NCBI GenBank assembly: GCA_009193035.1
Contig: SWDT01000004.1
Span: 603,888-667,887 of the forward strand
Source: Halicephalobus mephisto
Taxonomy: Eukaryota; Nematoda; Chromadorea; Rhabditida; Panagrolaimidae
DNA length: 64,000 nucleotides
Direction of reading: 5' to 3'
In this document: positions 1 through 11,900 of the stretch, one piece after another
Numbering within the stretch: the stretch's first letter is position 1
How the letters are laid out: each line of letters begins with the position of its first letter
Program-made: the position numbers and the translations under genes
The notes under the pieces: model-generated
Seen by the model: only the letters and a program-made list of their open reading frames with translations
The model's database searches: none
Told to the model about the DNA's origin: nothing

Positions 1-1430
1 TATTTTTTTATATTTTTAAAATTATTTTGTAAAAAAATTAAATTTTATTTTTTTGTATTTTTAAAAATATTTTGTAAAAAAATTAAATTTTATTTTTTTT
101 ATACTTTTTTGTATTTTTAAAAATATTTTGTAAAAAAATTAAATTTTATTTTTTGTAATTTTTTTGAACTTTTTGGACTTTTTAAATGAAAAATTAATTT
201 GATGAAAATAAAAAACTGTAATTTGGGTAATTAACCAAAATTACTCGTTTTTTGTCTTTTTTCTTCTATAAACGATCCTGGAAGTTCCTAAAAAATTCCA
301 AAAAAAATATTTGAAGAATTATGTAAAATTATTCGAAGTTTTAAAAAAGTGATGTTTAGAAAAGTAATAATTTTGGTAAAAGACCGAAATTAACTGGTTT
401 TGTTATAGATTCACAAGTTCCTGGAAAGTTGTAGAAATTCATTTCGAGGTACCTTTGAACAAACTCATTTTCAATTTTTTATGACATAATTTTTTTTATT
501 TTCATAATTTAAAATAGATCTAATAATTTTGATAAAAATAAAGAAACTATAATTTGAATAATTGATACCCTAAGTTTTTGTTTTTTGTGATTTGAAGAAG
601 TGCGGAGGTAACTTTGAAGAAATCCATTTTGAGATCTTTATGACGTCATTTTAAAAATTTTTATAACTTAAAATAGATCTAATAATTTTGATAAAAATAA
701 AGAAAACATAATTCGGATAATTAATACTTTAAATTTCTGTTTTTTGTGATTTGAAGAAGTGCGGAGGTAACTTTGAAGAAATCCATTTTCAAATTTATGA
801 CATAATTTTTTAATTTTCTATAACTTAAAATAAATAAAGTGATATTTATGAAGATAAAAAAACTATAATTCGGATAATTAATACTTTAAATTTCTGTTTT
901 TTGTAAATTGAAGAAGTGCGGAGGTAAATTTGAAGAAATCCATTTTCAAATTTATGACATAATTTTTTAATTTTCTATAACTTAAAAAAATAAAATATTT
1001 ATGAAGATAAAGAAAACATAATTCGGATAATTGATACCCTAAGGTTTTGTTTTTTGTAATTTTAGAAATTTTTAACAATTTTTAAATAAAATTTGATTTT
1101 TATGATAGTATGTTTTAATTTTCATGTCGCTAAAAGTGATATTTATCAAAATAGAAAAGTAATTCTGATGATTGAGTATCAAATTAAACTCATTCCCATT
1201 ATTTTTAATATGTTCAAAAATCCATATCAAGACAACTTTGAAAAAAATCAGTTTTTTGTTGTTGTATGATGTTTTAATTTTCATGTCACTAAAAGTGATA
1301 TTTATCAAAGTAGAGAAACGATAATGTGGGCAATTCAAGTACCAATTAACTCCTTTTTTATTTAATAATAACTCTGAAAACCTGCGTTGAGACAACTTTG
1401 CAAAAATTTTTATTTGTACACAAGCGCTGT
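1..1430. repeat. AT-rich DNA with ~145-150 bp degenerate tandem units
   Basis: No gene is visible. From about 480 to 1070 a unit recurs about every 145-150 bp. It contains TTTGAAGAAGTGCGGAGGTAA followed by an AAATCCATTTT segment and a run ending in AATTCGGATAATT (copies near 590, 740 and 905). More diverged relatives extend to about 1400 and include AAAAGTGATATTTATCAAA at about 1130 and 1290. The short open frames here lie inside the units and have no coding character. Confidence 0.6.
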
Positions 1431-1439
1431 AGAATTACT

Positions 1440-2690
1440 TGTAACAGAGTATAGTCAACATATAAGAGCACCTAGCTACAGTATTCATGTTAGATTCTAA
1501 CTGAGTATAGTCAACATATAAGAGCACCTAACTACAGTATTTATATTAGATTTTAACTGAGTATAGTCAACATATAAGAGCGCCTAGCTACAGTATTCAT
1601 ATTAGATTTTAACAGAGTATAGTCAACATATAAGAGCATGTAGCTACAGTATTCATGTTATATTTTAACTGAGTATAATGAACATATAAGAGCGCCTAAC
1701 TACAGTATTCATGTTAGATTCTAACTGAGTATAGTCAACATATAAGAACATCTAACCACAGTATTCATATTAGATTTTAACTAAGTATAGTCAACACGTA
1801 AAAAAACTAGCTACAGTATTCATAATAGATTCTAACTGAGCTTAATCGATATGAGAATTGTAATTGAGTGTACTCATTGGCAGGATTGCAATCCTACGAA
1901 AGGTGATTTTGATTTAGCGCAATTAATGTATTCGGACGATCTTTTTCTGTTATAAAAAGGTTCGAACGTATTTATTACACTCAGTTACAATCGACTTTAT
2001 GAAGTCACAACTTTACCATCGATTGGACTGAATTAGAATCTAGCATTTTAGCATTATGATTAGGAGGTTTTACATAGTGATTATACCCAGTGACAATTAA
2101 CTTTAGAAAGATTACAACCTTGTCATCGATTGGGCTCAATTAGAATCCAACATATGAGGAGCATAGTTAGGAGGTTTTACATAGTGATTATACCCAGTAA
2201 CAATTAACTTTAGAAAGATCACAATCCCGTCATAGATTAGACTCAGTTAGAATCTAATATGTCAGATATATAGTTAGGAGTTCTTACATGTTGATTAGAC
2301 TCAGTTAGAACCAACTTTAATAAGATCACAATCCCCTCGGTGATTATGCTTAACTAAAATCCAACATGTGAATACTGTAGTTAGGAGCTCTTACATATTG
2401 ATTACACGCAGAACCAACTTTAATAAGATCAGAATCCCCTCGGCGATTATGCTTAACTAAAATCCAACATATGAATACTGTAGTTAGGAGTTCTTACATG
2501 TTGATTAGACTCAGTTAGAACCAACTTTAATAAGATCACAGTCCCTCGACGATTATGCTTAACTAAAATCCAACATATGAATACTGTAGTTAGGAGCTCT
2601 TACATGTTGATTAGACTCAGTTAGAATCTATTATGAATACTGTAGCTAGTTCCTCTTACATGTTGATTACACTCAGTTACAAGTGATTTC
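1440..2690. repeat. Large palindrome with tandem-repeat arms
   Basis: The left arm (about 1445-1850) has seven copies of a 57-60 bp unit containing ATAGTCAACATATAAGAGC and CTACAGTATTCAT. The right arm (about 2050-2690) carries the same unit reverse-complemented (GAATACTGTAG, then CTTACATGTTGATTAGACTC). About 200 bp of unlike sequence separates the arms. The array is therefore also a long inverted repeat that could fold into a hairpin or give double-stranded RNA. No gene is seen inside it. Confidence 0.8.
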
Positions 2691-2939
2691 ACAACACCTG
2701 TGTAATTTTTAGAATGATGTCATTTTGAAACCAATATTTGGAAATTAAAAATTTCTACATTTCCTTAAAAGTTGCAGAAATTCACGTCAAGTCAATTTCG
2801 TCACAAAATTTGTTTTATATTAATGTAATTTCGAAACCCCTGAACTAAGAACCGTGGGATGTTTTCAAAAAGTTACAGTAATTTCCATTAAAATAATTCA
2901 AAAATCATTTTTAAATTTTTATAAAAATTTTATTATTTT

Positions 2940-4490
2940 TGAATTCGCGCGCAGGTGCAAGGAAAAATTAAAAAATGATAAATCTGGCAACTCGCCCTGT
3001 CCTCACTCGTGATCTTATTTTTTACCTAAAATTTAGAAAATAAGAAATTCGGAAAATCTACATTGCGATAGTTTCAAAAAAAAGTTAATTTTTAATTTTT
3101 TAAAATCGTGTAATTTTTGAACTCCCGCGCAAAGGCGAGTGGAAGTAGAAAAGTGGCAAAACTGGTAATTCTCGCTAACATCGACTCGCGGTCTCTCGCT
3201 CATTCCCTCTTCCTTTACCTAAAATCCTAAAAATCCTAAAATTCCGCGTCATATTTTAAAAAATCCTAAAATTTCGTGTCGAAACAAATTCGTGACAATT
3301 TTCTAATTTCTTTAATATCATAATATTTTTTAATTTTTTAAATTTCCGCCCAAAAATGAATAAAAACGAAAAAAATTGTAAAACTGATAATTCCGCATCA
3401 AAATCAACTTAATATATTTCCATTTTTTTAACTTTTATAATAATTTCCAAAAATCCTAAAATTTATAAAAACTTTTATTTTTAATTTTTACAAAAATGAT
3501 TTTTTAATTTCTGAATTCCCGCACAAAAGAAAATAAAAACAAAAAACCGTAAATCTGGCAATTTTCTATCTAAATCGATTTTTATTTTTATTTTTTAAAT
3601 TTTTAATGATTTTCAAAAATTTTTTAATTTTAAAGATTAAAAAATTTTGATAATTTTCTAATAACGCCCATTTTTCGTCTTTATTAGTAATATTATGTCT
3701 CTTCACGACCCAGATATCTCGGAAAGTCATATTCCTTTCTAAAATATGAATAAAAAATTCGAAAACTAATAAAACTTTTTTTATTTATTACGGTACCAAA
3801 AAAATACATAATTACTTTTTTCTTTCCGTGACTTCTGAAAATTCTAATTTCAAAAACTATAATTTTTATGATTAAAAATTACCGAAATAACCTCTAATTT
3901 AATAAAATTGGGTAGTTGAAAACGTCCATTTTAATCTTTTTAGATTTTGAAAAACTTGTTTGTCCACTTCCTTATGTAAAAATTCCTGGTTTTTAAATTT
4001 CAAAGTCCGGAATTTAAATTAAATTTTTTTAAAATTTCGAATTCGCGCGCAAGTGCGAGTGAAAGGCGAAACATGGTAAGTTTGGCAGTGCTACAAAAGC
4101 CTACTCGCGTTCTGTTCATTCTCTTCTTTTACCTAAAATTTTAAATTTGGTAAAAAATTTAATTTTTACAATCGTGTAATTTTTTGAATTCTCGCGCAAG
4201 GGCGAGTGGAAGTAGAAAAATGGCAAAACTGGTAATTCTCGCTAACATCGACTCGCGGTCTCTCGCTCATTCCCTCTTCCTTTACCTAAAATTCTAAAAT
4301 TCCGCATCATGTTTTAAAAAATCCTAAAATTTCGTGTCGAAACAAATTCGTGATAATTTTCTAATTTCTTTAATATCATAATTTTTTTTAATTTTTTAAA
4401 TTCCCGCCCAAAAATGAATAAAAACGAAAAACGGTAAAACTGGCAATTCTACATTAATATCGACTCTTTTTCTTTTACCTAAAATCCTAA
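2940..4490. repeat. Dispersed ~170-250 bp repeats upstream of the GPCR
   Basis: Seven related copies begin with a GC-richer head (GAATTCGCGCGCAAG or diverged forms) and run to TTTACCTAAAAT. They lie near 2943, 3118, 3345, 3510, 4035, 4190 and 4405. Copies 3110-3360 and 4185-4440 are nearly identical, sharing GGCGAGTGGAAGTAGAAAA and CTCGCTCATTCCCTCTTCC, so they look like a recent duplication. The last copy ends about 70 bp before the GPCR start codon, so repeat sequence makes up its proximal promoter region. Confidence 0.65.
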
Positions 4491-4550
4491 AACGTGTCGG
4501 GACAATTTCGTGAAAACTTCAGGTTTTAATTATTCATAATAATACGGTAA

Positions 4551-4555
4551 TTTAG
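4551..4555 (+). promoter_or_regulatory. Candidate 3' splice (trans-splice) site before the GPCR start
   Basis: TTTAG lies four bases before the ATG at 4560. A second acceptor-like site (ACTTCAG) ends at 4532. Nematode mRNAs are often trans-spliced to a leader just before the start codon, and either site could serve. That this happens here is inference. Confidence 0.35.
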
Positions 4556-4559
4556 CACA

Positions 4560-7500
4560 ATGGAACCGGTCGCTTCTCCGCCCCCAGGGTATGAACGAGT
4601 CACTGCGGATTTCACCGAGGGGATGCCAGAACTGGTTTTCTACCACCGGATAAACGCCATCCTAGGCGGAACTTGCAGCTTCATCGCCATTGTTAATGTT
4701 TTTATTTTCATCGGGTCAGCTAAATTCAGGAAAACTTACAAAGTAAAAAACTCTAAAAAAATTCATAAAAAATTAAAATTCCAGATTCTGACAGCATTAG
4801 CATTTGCAGATTTCATAAATACCGTAGCCATGATGACAATGGGATTCAATCGACAGCAACTTTACACCAGAGTAATGGAGACATTAACTATTCCAATTCG
4901 GAATTCTTTGGAATGCGCAATTGAGCCTTGGCTCTGGCTCAAAATCATCGGTGAGTTCTTGAGAAATTGCACTTATAAAAAATTAAAAATTATCTTTTCA
5001 TAGAGAATTGTCTCAGAACGAGTCCAGGGTTAGTTTCAAGTACAGAATCCAAATTTCCACTGGATTCTGGAAACTGAAACTTAATGAAAAATTAAAATTG
5101 TCTCGGAACGAAAATTCAAAACTTCTGATTTCAAATTCCTCATGGATTCTAAAATGCTCTAAAAATTCCCACAGGATTCTGGAAACTCCCAGAACCTTCC
5201 ACTAGATACCGTAAGACCCCAAGGAACTTTCCGGAGTTTCTATGGGATTCTGTAAAACCCCAAAAACCTCCCACAAGATTATAACTCTCGAAAACTTCCG
5301 GTAATATTCTATTTTCATAGAAATTACAACATAAGGAGATCCACATAAAATTCAACGACCCCTTCCCCGACCACGATTTCCTCCCTGTCCTCTATTGACT
5401 TTGTTAGGAATGTTTGAACCGTCCTCAGCTTTCCTCTTGACAGCGCCATCTCCTGCAGCGGCAGCGCCCTTGTTCAGTTGCTTCTTGTATTGCTTGTTCT
5501 GTTTCTGGCTCTGTCTCAGATTTTTGTTTTCTTCCTTGAGTTTCTCAATGGCCTAAAGACTATCGTTGGGAACAATTAAAACACAACAAAACTTACTTCC
5601 GGAGCGACTCGGAAAACCTTCACTGAAGTTCCTCGGATAAAAATCTCGGGTACACGGTGGAAAACATCGCCATCCTGGAATTTGATATATGAAATTGAGG
5701 ATATACATTATACAGAATGCATTAACCAACCTTTGAGGTGCAAATAGCGTCTCTGAGATGGATGTTCATAAAGTTGTCGACGGAAACCATGTGTCCGTTA
5801 TACGTGTCTCCGGATTTCAGCTCCAACAACACTGCGGAATTCTGAGCGCATTTTAACAACGATAAAGGGAGCTAAAATCGACTATTACTGTAGCGAAATC
5901 GGAAAAGTAAAAACTTACAATCATTGGGAGAGAAAAAGACGGATTTCGAAACCGAATTCAAAGAAAACGAGCGCCACACGCGTTTGCGCTAAGGAACAGA
6001 ACGCCAAATGGGCGGCGTTTTAGTTTTTAAATTTCAAAAATACCAAAATATAAAATTACTGTAAAATAAATTTCAGGAGATTTATGGCCTCCAGTAATTC
6101 AGTTATGCATGGGTGTCGAACGGGCCTGTTCTTTATTATATCCGATTTTTTTCCGTGAAAAAGTTGAAAAAAAGTAAGTTTTAAAAAATAAAAAATTTTA
6201 AAAAATATTTAACTTTTTATAAAATTTTTAAAAATGTTTAATTTTTTATGAGATTTTCTAAAATGTTTAATTTTTTATGAACATTAAAAAAATATTTAAT
6301 TTTTTATGAAAATTTAAAAAATATTTAACTTTTTTCATCTTATTTTTTAAAATGTGACTTTTACAGTTCGAAAGGCATAATCATCTGCACAATACTGTTT
6401 GTCGTGATATCTTTGGGAGTCGGGTTTTCCCTTGCTTATGTGGAAAGAATAAAACCTCAGAAGTATTACTGTGGCCGGAAGGCTGCGTTTTCCAAAGGCT
6501 ACGGGACATTCATCTACAGTACCAACGTCCTCTGTTACTGTATCGGATTCTTCTTCAACCTCATCGCTTACGTCAAAGCCGTGACTTTGAAGAAATCCAC
6601 GTAAGATTTTTTAACTTTTCCCTGAGGGATTACAGTATGGTCCTTATTTTAAGATCATTGTAATCTTGTTCACTATGCAGTAATAGGAAAGTACTATGGT
6701 TTGTTAACATACTTCCAATAAGGTCTCGATTTTAAGTTATCGGGAAATACTGTACACTATAGAATTCAATAGTTCTGACGAGAACAAAAAGTTTTAAAAT
6801 TTGACATTTTTTGTTGAAAAAATTAGTTCATCTGTCATAATTCCTGAAGTATACGGTATATAAAGCTCCGTTTTATCGTAATTGACAATCAGAGATCGAG
6901 GTCAAAGTTCGAAGTCGAAGTTAATAGTTAAAGTTCGAAGTCAAAGTTGATAATCAAAGTTCAAAGTCGAAGTTAATAGTCAAAGTTCGAAATCAAAGTT
7001 GATAATTAAAATTCAACATCACGGTTGATAATTAAAATTCAACATCACAGTTAATAGTCAAAGTTCGGCATCACAGTTGACAGTCAAAGTTCAGCATCAA
7101 AATCAATAGTCAAAGTTCTACATTGAGATTTAGACTTTTCGCGCTAAGAAACAAATTTTTTATTTTGTAAAAATCTGTCTTACTTAGATGGATAATTAGG
7201 GCTTGAACTCTGTGATCTGGTTTATCAAAGTTAGCAATCAGCGTTCAAGACCAAAAATGCGACTTGCAAATTACAATTTTATTCAAATAATCCAAATAAG
7301 TTCAAACTATCACTTTACGCAAAACAGCTTTTTCAAATAGAAAAATTCATAAATGTTGTCTCAGCGCGAAGAGTATAAATCTCAATGTTGCACTTTGACT
7401 GTTGATTTTGATGTAGAACTTTGACTGTTAATTTTGATGTAGAACTTTGATTATCAACTTCGATTTCGAACTTTGACTGTCAACTTTGACTTCGAACTTT

Positions 7501-8151
7501 GATTATGAACTTTGATGTCAAACTTTGACTGTTAACTGTGATGTTGAACCTTGACTGTTAACTTCGACTTCGATCTTTAACTGTCAACTGTGATGTCGAA
7601 CTTTGATCATCAACTTTGACTTCGAACTTTAACTATTAACTTCGATTTTGAACTTTGATTAAACAAAAGTCTGATGCCGTAACTTCTGAAGCTTCAGAGA
7701 TAGCGTTGAAAACTCAAATTGTAAGGCATACTGTAAATATTACAGTAGTATACGGTATTTTCCTATTACTGAAAAATCAAAGAAATTATAATCAAAAATT
7801 CTAAAATTATGTACTGTATGTGAAAATAATTTTTTTAGGAATCGATCGAATCAATTGAAGAAAATACGGTATTATTTGTTTATTTCTTTTTTTTCGACTT
7901 TTTTGGTTTCTGTTCCAAATTTGATTTCTCTTTGTTCTTCGTGGATCAAAGACGTGGATGACGCCATCAGCAAACCGGCAGTCTGGATGGCTTGCATCAA
8001 CTCTGCCATTAATCCTTTTGTTTATTTTGCTTTTAATCGAGAATTTCGTCAAAGATGTCTGAACTTAATCGAAGTCGGAAAAGAAACAAAATTGACCGTC
8101 ATTGGAACGACTACTTTGCAAAAATCCACCGGTTGTAACAGACTCATGTGA
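4560..8151 (+). CDS. Rhodopsin-like 7TM chemoreceptor (SRSX-like), 5 exons
   Basis: Exons 4560-4742, 4785-4950, 6077-6173, 6367-6600 and 7839-8151 join in phase to give 330 aa. It should be a plasma-membrane G-protein-coupled receptor, probably sensory; the ligand is unknown. TM1 is near residues 31-53. The DRY-equivalent is E131-R132 in [13 protein letters not shown] at the end of TM3. Exon 4 encodes TM4-TM5, and TM7 carries [11 protein letters not shown] with the NPxxY motif at N285-Y289. A short basic tail follows and ends at TGA 8149-8151. The NPxxY and the ER-x-PI layout fit the nematode SRSX group better than STR/SRH types, but the subfamily call is inference. Intron 1 is 42 nt. Intron 2 (4951-6076) hosts the antisense lsm-4 gene. 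Intron 4 (6601-7838) hosts a repeat palindrome. All splice sites are GT-AG. Confidence 0.85.
5352..5924 (-). CDS. lsm-4: U6 snRNA-associated Sm-like protein LSm4, nested antisense gene
   Basis: Exons 5919-5924, 5731-5871, 5597-5674 and 5352-5552 (read right to left) give 141 aa, close to animal LSm4 proteins. LSm4 is a subunit of the Lsm1-7 ring (cytoplasmic mRNA decapping and decay) and the Lsm2-8 ring (U6 snRNA stability in the nucleus). The N-terminus is M-I followed by LPLSLLK. The Sm1 motif is [12 protein letters not shown] followed by [12 protein letters not shown]. The Sm2 motif is [13 protein letters not shown] charged linker ([15 protein letters not shown]) leads to a short Arg-Gly tail ending NRGRGRGR. 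The first coding exon is only six bases (ATG ATT), followed by a 47-nt intron; the other introns are 56 and 44 nt. The whole gene lies in intron 2 of the GPCR on the opposite strand, so its promoter must be in 5925-6076 or in GPCR exon sequence. Identification is firm; only the tiny first exon is open to revision. Confidence 0.93.
5925..6076 (-). promoter_or_regulatory. Presumed lsm-4 promoter inside a GPCR intron
   Basis: Only about 150 bp separates the lsm-4 start from GPCR exon 3. The stretch is GC-richer than its surroundings (CGCCACACGCGTTTGCGC, ATGGGCGGCG) and has no TATA box, as expected for a housekeeping promoter. The role is inferred from position. Confidence 0.4.
6885..7675. repeat. 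Inverted tandem-repeat array in GPCR intron 4
   Basis: The left arm (6895-7130) repeats a unit of about 22-30 bp built on AAAGTTCGAAGTCAAAGTTGA. The right arm (7380-7665) repeats the reverse complement, AACTTTGATTTCGAACTTTGA. The spacer has its own inverted pair, TTTTCGCGCTAAG and CTCAGCGCGAAGAG. The same unit family forms a second inverted array at 36830-37495. Confidence 0.8.
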
Positions 8152-8947
8152 ATCCAGTCATCGTTAAAGTTTATTTTTTGCATCAAAAAAATCATAAAAA
8201 ATACAATTTTAAAATTAATATTTAATTTTAAAAATTGTTGAATTTTAAAATTAAAAAAATTTAATTTAAAAAACTTCTGTGAAGTTCCAGAATCGTCAGG
8301 TAGATTCTAGAAAGTTCTAAAAAAATACGATAAAAAAATTATAAAAATTTCTAAAATTCTCGACGGCAATTTTCAGACTTTTTTGAAACTCAAAGTTGCG
8401 GATGGTAGTTCCGATTTTTCACCGGATTCTGGAGGACTTGTGAAATTTCTGTGAGATATCAGAATATTCCGAAAATTCTAGAGACTTCTACAGTATTCTG
8501 AGGAAGGTTAGGAACTTCTACAGTATCTTAAAAGAATTTAAGACCTTCTACAGTATCCCGAAGATTCCTACAGTATCCTGAGGAAGTTTAAGACCTTCTA
8601 CAGTATCTCAAAAATCCTGGTGACTTCTACAGTATCCCGAAAATTTTAGGAACTTTTAAAAAAATTGCAGAAACTTCTACAGTACCCTAAGGAAGTTTAG
8701 AAATTTCCACAGTATCGTAAAGAAATTCTAAGGATTTCTACAATATTCAGAAAACTAGAGACTTCTACAGTATCTTAAAGAAATTTTAAAAATTCCTACA
8801 GTATCCTAAAAAATTTTAGAAACTTTTACAGTACCCCAAAAGTCTCCAGAAGCTTTGCAAAAGTTTTAGAATCAAGTAGAAAATTGAATTTTTGAACTTT
8901 ATTTTCCATAAAAACCTTTGAAATATTAAAAAAAATAAATTTCAATT
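8152..8947. repeat. Intergenic region between convergent GPCR and NHA genes, with CTACAGTAT array
   Basis: Between 8455 and 8835 a unit of about 30-35 bp built on ACTTCTACAGTATCCTGAGGA is repeated about ten times. The antiporter's likely poly(A) signal is AATAAA on the minus strand at 8898-8903, about 45 bases past its stop codon. The array separates the 3' ends of two convergent genes. Confidence 0.6.
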
Positions 8948-11900
8948 TTATAAATTATTTTTTTCATTTTGAACTTCGATATCTTCCTGAAAAATTTCAA
9001 ATTAAATTTAAAAATCCCCAAAACTTACTTCAGAATCTGTATCCATGGCGTTGTTAGATTCTCCGGTGGATACTGTAGATTCGTTTTTGTTCGGTTTCGG
9101 AAGTAAGATCCTTCCGAGGCCCAGAATCACCAGCTGACCGATCGGGGCTGATATCAGAATACTCAAAATATTTGTTTGAAGAATTAATTCAGAAAAATCA
9201 GAAAAATTCGGATTTAAAATTGCAAAACTGGCCAGAGTCGGGGCCAGGGCCGCTTGGACCGTCGCCTTAGGGCAGAAGCAGATCGCCATGAATCCGCGTT
9301 CTTCCGGTTTGATTTTCACGAAAAAAGAAATTAAAAAAACCGAAAAAATTCGAATAAAAATTCCAATTAAAAGTAAAATCAAGGCCTGAATAAGTAATTT
9401 TAAATTAAAAACAGAAAAATCGAACAAAAGTCCGATTAAAGAAAACAACAAAGGCTGGAAGACGAATGCCCAGAGGATTCTGAATCCTCTTTCTTCTTTT
9501 TTTGTCTGAAAAATAAATTTCTACAGTAACTTTGAAAATTTTTTACTTTTTCCGGATTGTCGTACTTCCACTTCTTAGATGCCGTTATGCACATCAGGAA
9601 TACCGTAACCGGGCCGACAATGTTGAACCCCGACCTCGTGCTACCGTAATACACCGCCAAGGCCAGTACCAAGGTTACTGTAGCTCGGAAAAAATGAAAA
9701 AATCCGTTTTTTTTGTCGGGGAAGAACCTCAAAAAAAATCCGAAAAAAATTCCGAAAATTCCGGCCGAGACCAATTCAGAAACGACCTGGATTACGGTAG
9801 ATGTGATTCCGTTTTCGCTGGACATTAATCCCAGAATTATGTAGAATACAGTAATACAATGTAAATTGTCAATTGTTGCACTGGCAAGGATTACTGTAGG
9901 AATCCCGTTTTCGGCTCCTCTTTCTTCTCTTTGAAGCCGGATCATGGTAGGTACAGTAATCGCCGGAGAAGTCGAAGTCAGGACGTAACTGAAGGCCAGG
10001 GCCAGGACCGCGGGAACCCCCATCGCGAAGTGACCCATCAGGGCAATCCCCAGGACCTCGACCGCCGTGGACCCGAATCCCAGAAGAAAGCAGATTTTCT
10101 GAAAATTACAGTACAGTAGAACTTGGATATAAGATACCCCCTATAAGATATCTCTTGTTATAGAATACGATCTGAGTCAGTTTAGTTAGTCTGTCTTCAA
10201 AATTACTCCAGCATAATACAGTAGAACTTGGATATAAGATATCTCGTCAGGATCGGCCAAAGCGTATGTTATAAGAAAGGATATATTATAGGGAGTAAAT
10301 TTGAAGGCAGACTAACTGAAGTCACTCACTCAGATCGTATGCTATAACAAGGGATATCTTATAGAAGGTATCTTATATCCAAGTTCTACTGTATTATAAC
10401 GGGGTAAATTTAAAAGCAGACAACCAAACTCACTCACTCCCACCGTATGCTATAACAAGGGATATGTTATAAAAGATATCTTATATCCAAGTTCTACTGT
10501 ATATCCTTTCTTATAAGATACGCTTTGGCCGGTCCCAAAGGGGTATCTTATATTCAAGTTCTACTGTATTATAGCGGAGATAAATTTGAAATCAGACTAA
10601 CCAACTAAACTCACTCAGACCGTATTCTATAATAAGAGATATCTTATATTCAAGTTCTACTGCATATCCTTTCTTATAAGATACGCTATGGCTGGTCCCA
10701 AGAGGGTATTTTATATTCAACTTCTACTGTATTACAAAAATTAAACTTTTAAAAATTATCTAAAAAAATATTTTAAAAATTTTAAGTTTATTGAGTTTTG
10801 TAAAATTCTAAAAATTTCCAAAGAATTTTTTGATTTGAAATTTTTCTCCTAAATTTCAAAATTTTTAAAAAATTTTAATGAATTTAAAAACTCACCAAAG
10901 ACCGCTTCAAGACTTCTGGATTGATGCCCATTCCTGCCCGTATCAAAATAAGTAAAAAAGCGATTTTTCTGATGGATTCTTCCCAAGATTTGTTTATCAA
11001 AAGAAATCCCTTCATCCCAGGAACATTGCCAAACAAAATTCCCGAAATCAACATCCCCAGCAAAGGAGGCAAAAAAACACATTTAGCCACCTTCCCCAAG
11101 GTCACTGCCGAAGCCCAGAGGAAAAAAATCGAAACAACAGTTAAAACATAGTCTTCATCCAGAGCATCCTTCCGGAGGGTTTCTAATGAAGTTTCAGATT
11201 CTTCCATTCCTCGAAGTTCTTTAATTTTTTGAATTTCTTTTATTTTTTGAACATCTTTGATTTTTTGAATTTCTTTTAAAAGTTCTTTAATTTTTTGAAA
11301 GTTTTCAATTTTTCGAACATCTTCGGTTTTTTGAAAGTCTTCTATTTTTTGAATTTCTTCGGTTTTTTGACCATCTTCAATTTTTTGAACATCTTCGGTT
11401 TTTTGAACGTCTCCAATTTTTTGAACATCTTCGGTTTTTTGACCATCTTCTATTTTTTGAACGTCTTCTATTTTTTGAACATCTTCGGTTTTTTGAACGT
11501 CTCCAATTTTTTGAATTTCTTCGGTTTTTTGAACATCTTCAATTTTTTGAACATCTTCAATTTTTTTACCATCTCCAATTTTTTGACCATCTTCTATTTT
11601 TTTAATTTCTTTTAAAAGTTCTTTAATTTTTTGAATTTCTTCAATTTTTCTAACATCTTCTATTTTTTTAATTTCTTTTAAAAGTTCTTTAATTTTTTGA
11701 ATTTCTTCGATTTTTTGAACATCTTTAATTTTTTGAAGTTCTTTTAAAAATTCTCCTGATTCGTTTTGGATTCTGATTTCCAATGGATTCCAGATTTTAC
11801 GATTAAATAAAGCAATTATCGTAATGTAGAAACAGACGAAAATTATTAAATTTGTGAAAATTGAATTTATCTAAAAATAATTTTAGCTGAATTACATTAA

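Noticed and set aside
1440..2690. CRISPR-like array of regularly spaced units
   Set aside because: There are no unique spacers between identical repeats; units are contiguous satellites in a eukaryotic genome.
11295..11615. Plus-strand 106-codon frame rich in Phe/Asn/Leu
   Set aside because: It is the antisense shadow of the antiporter's coding minisatellite.
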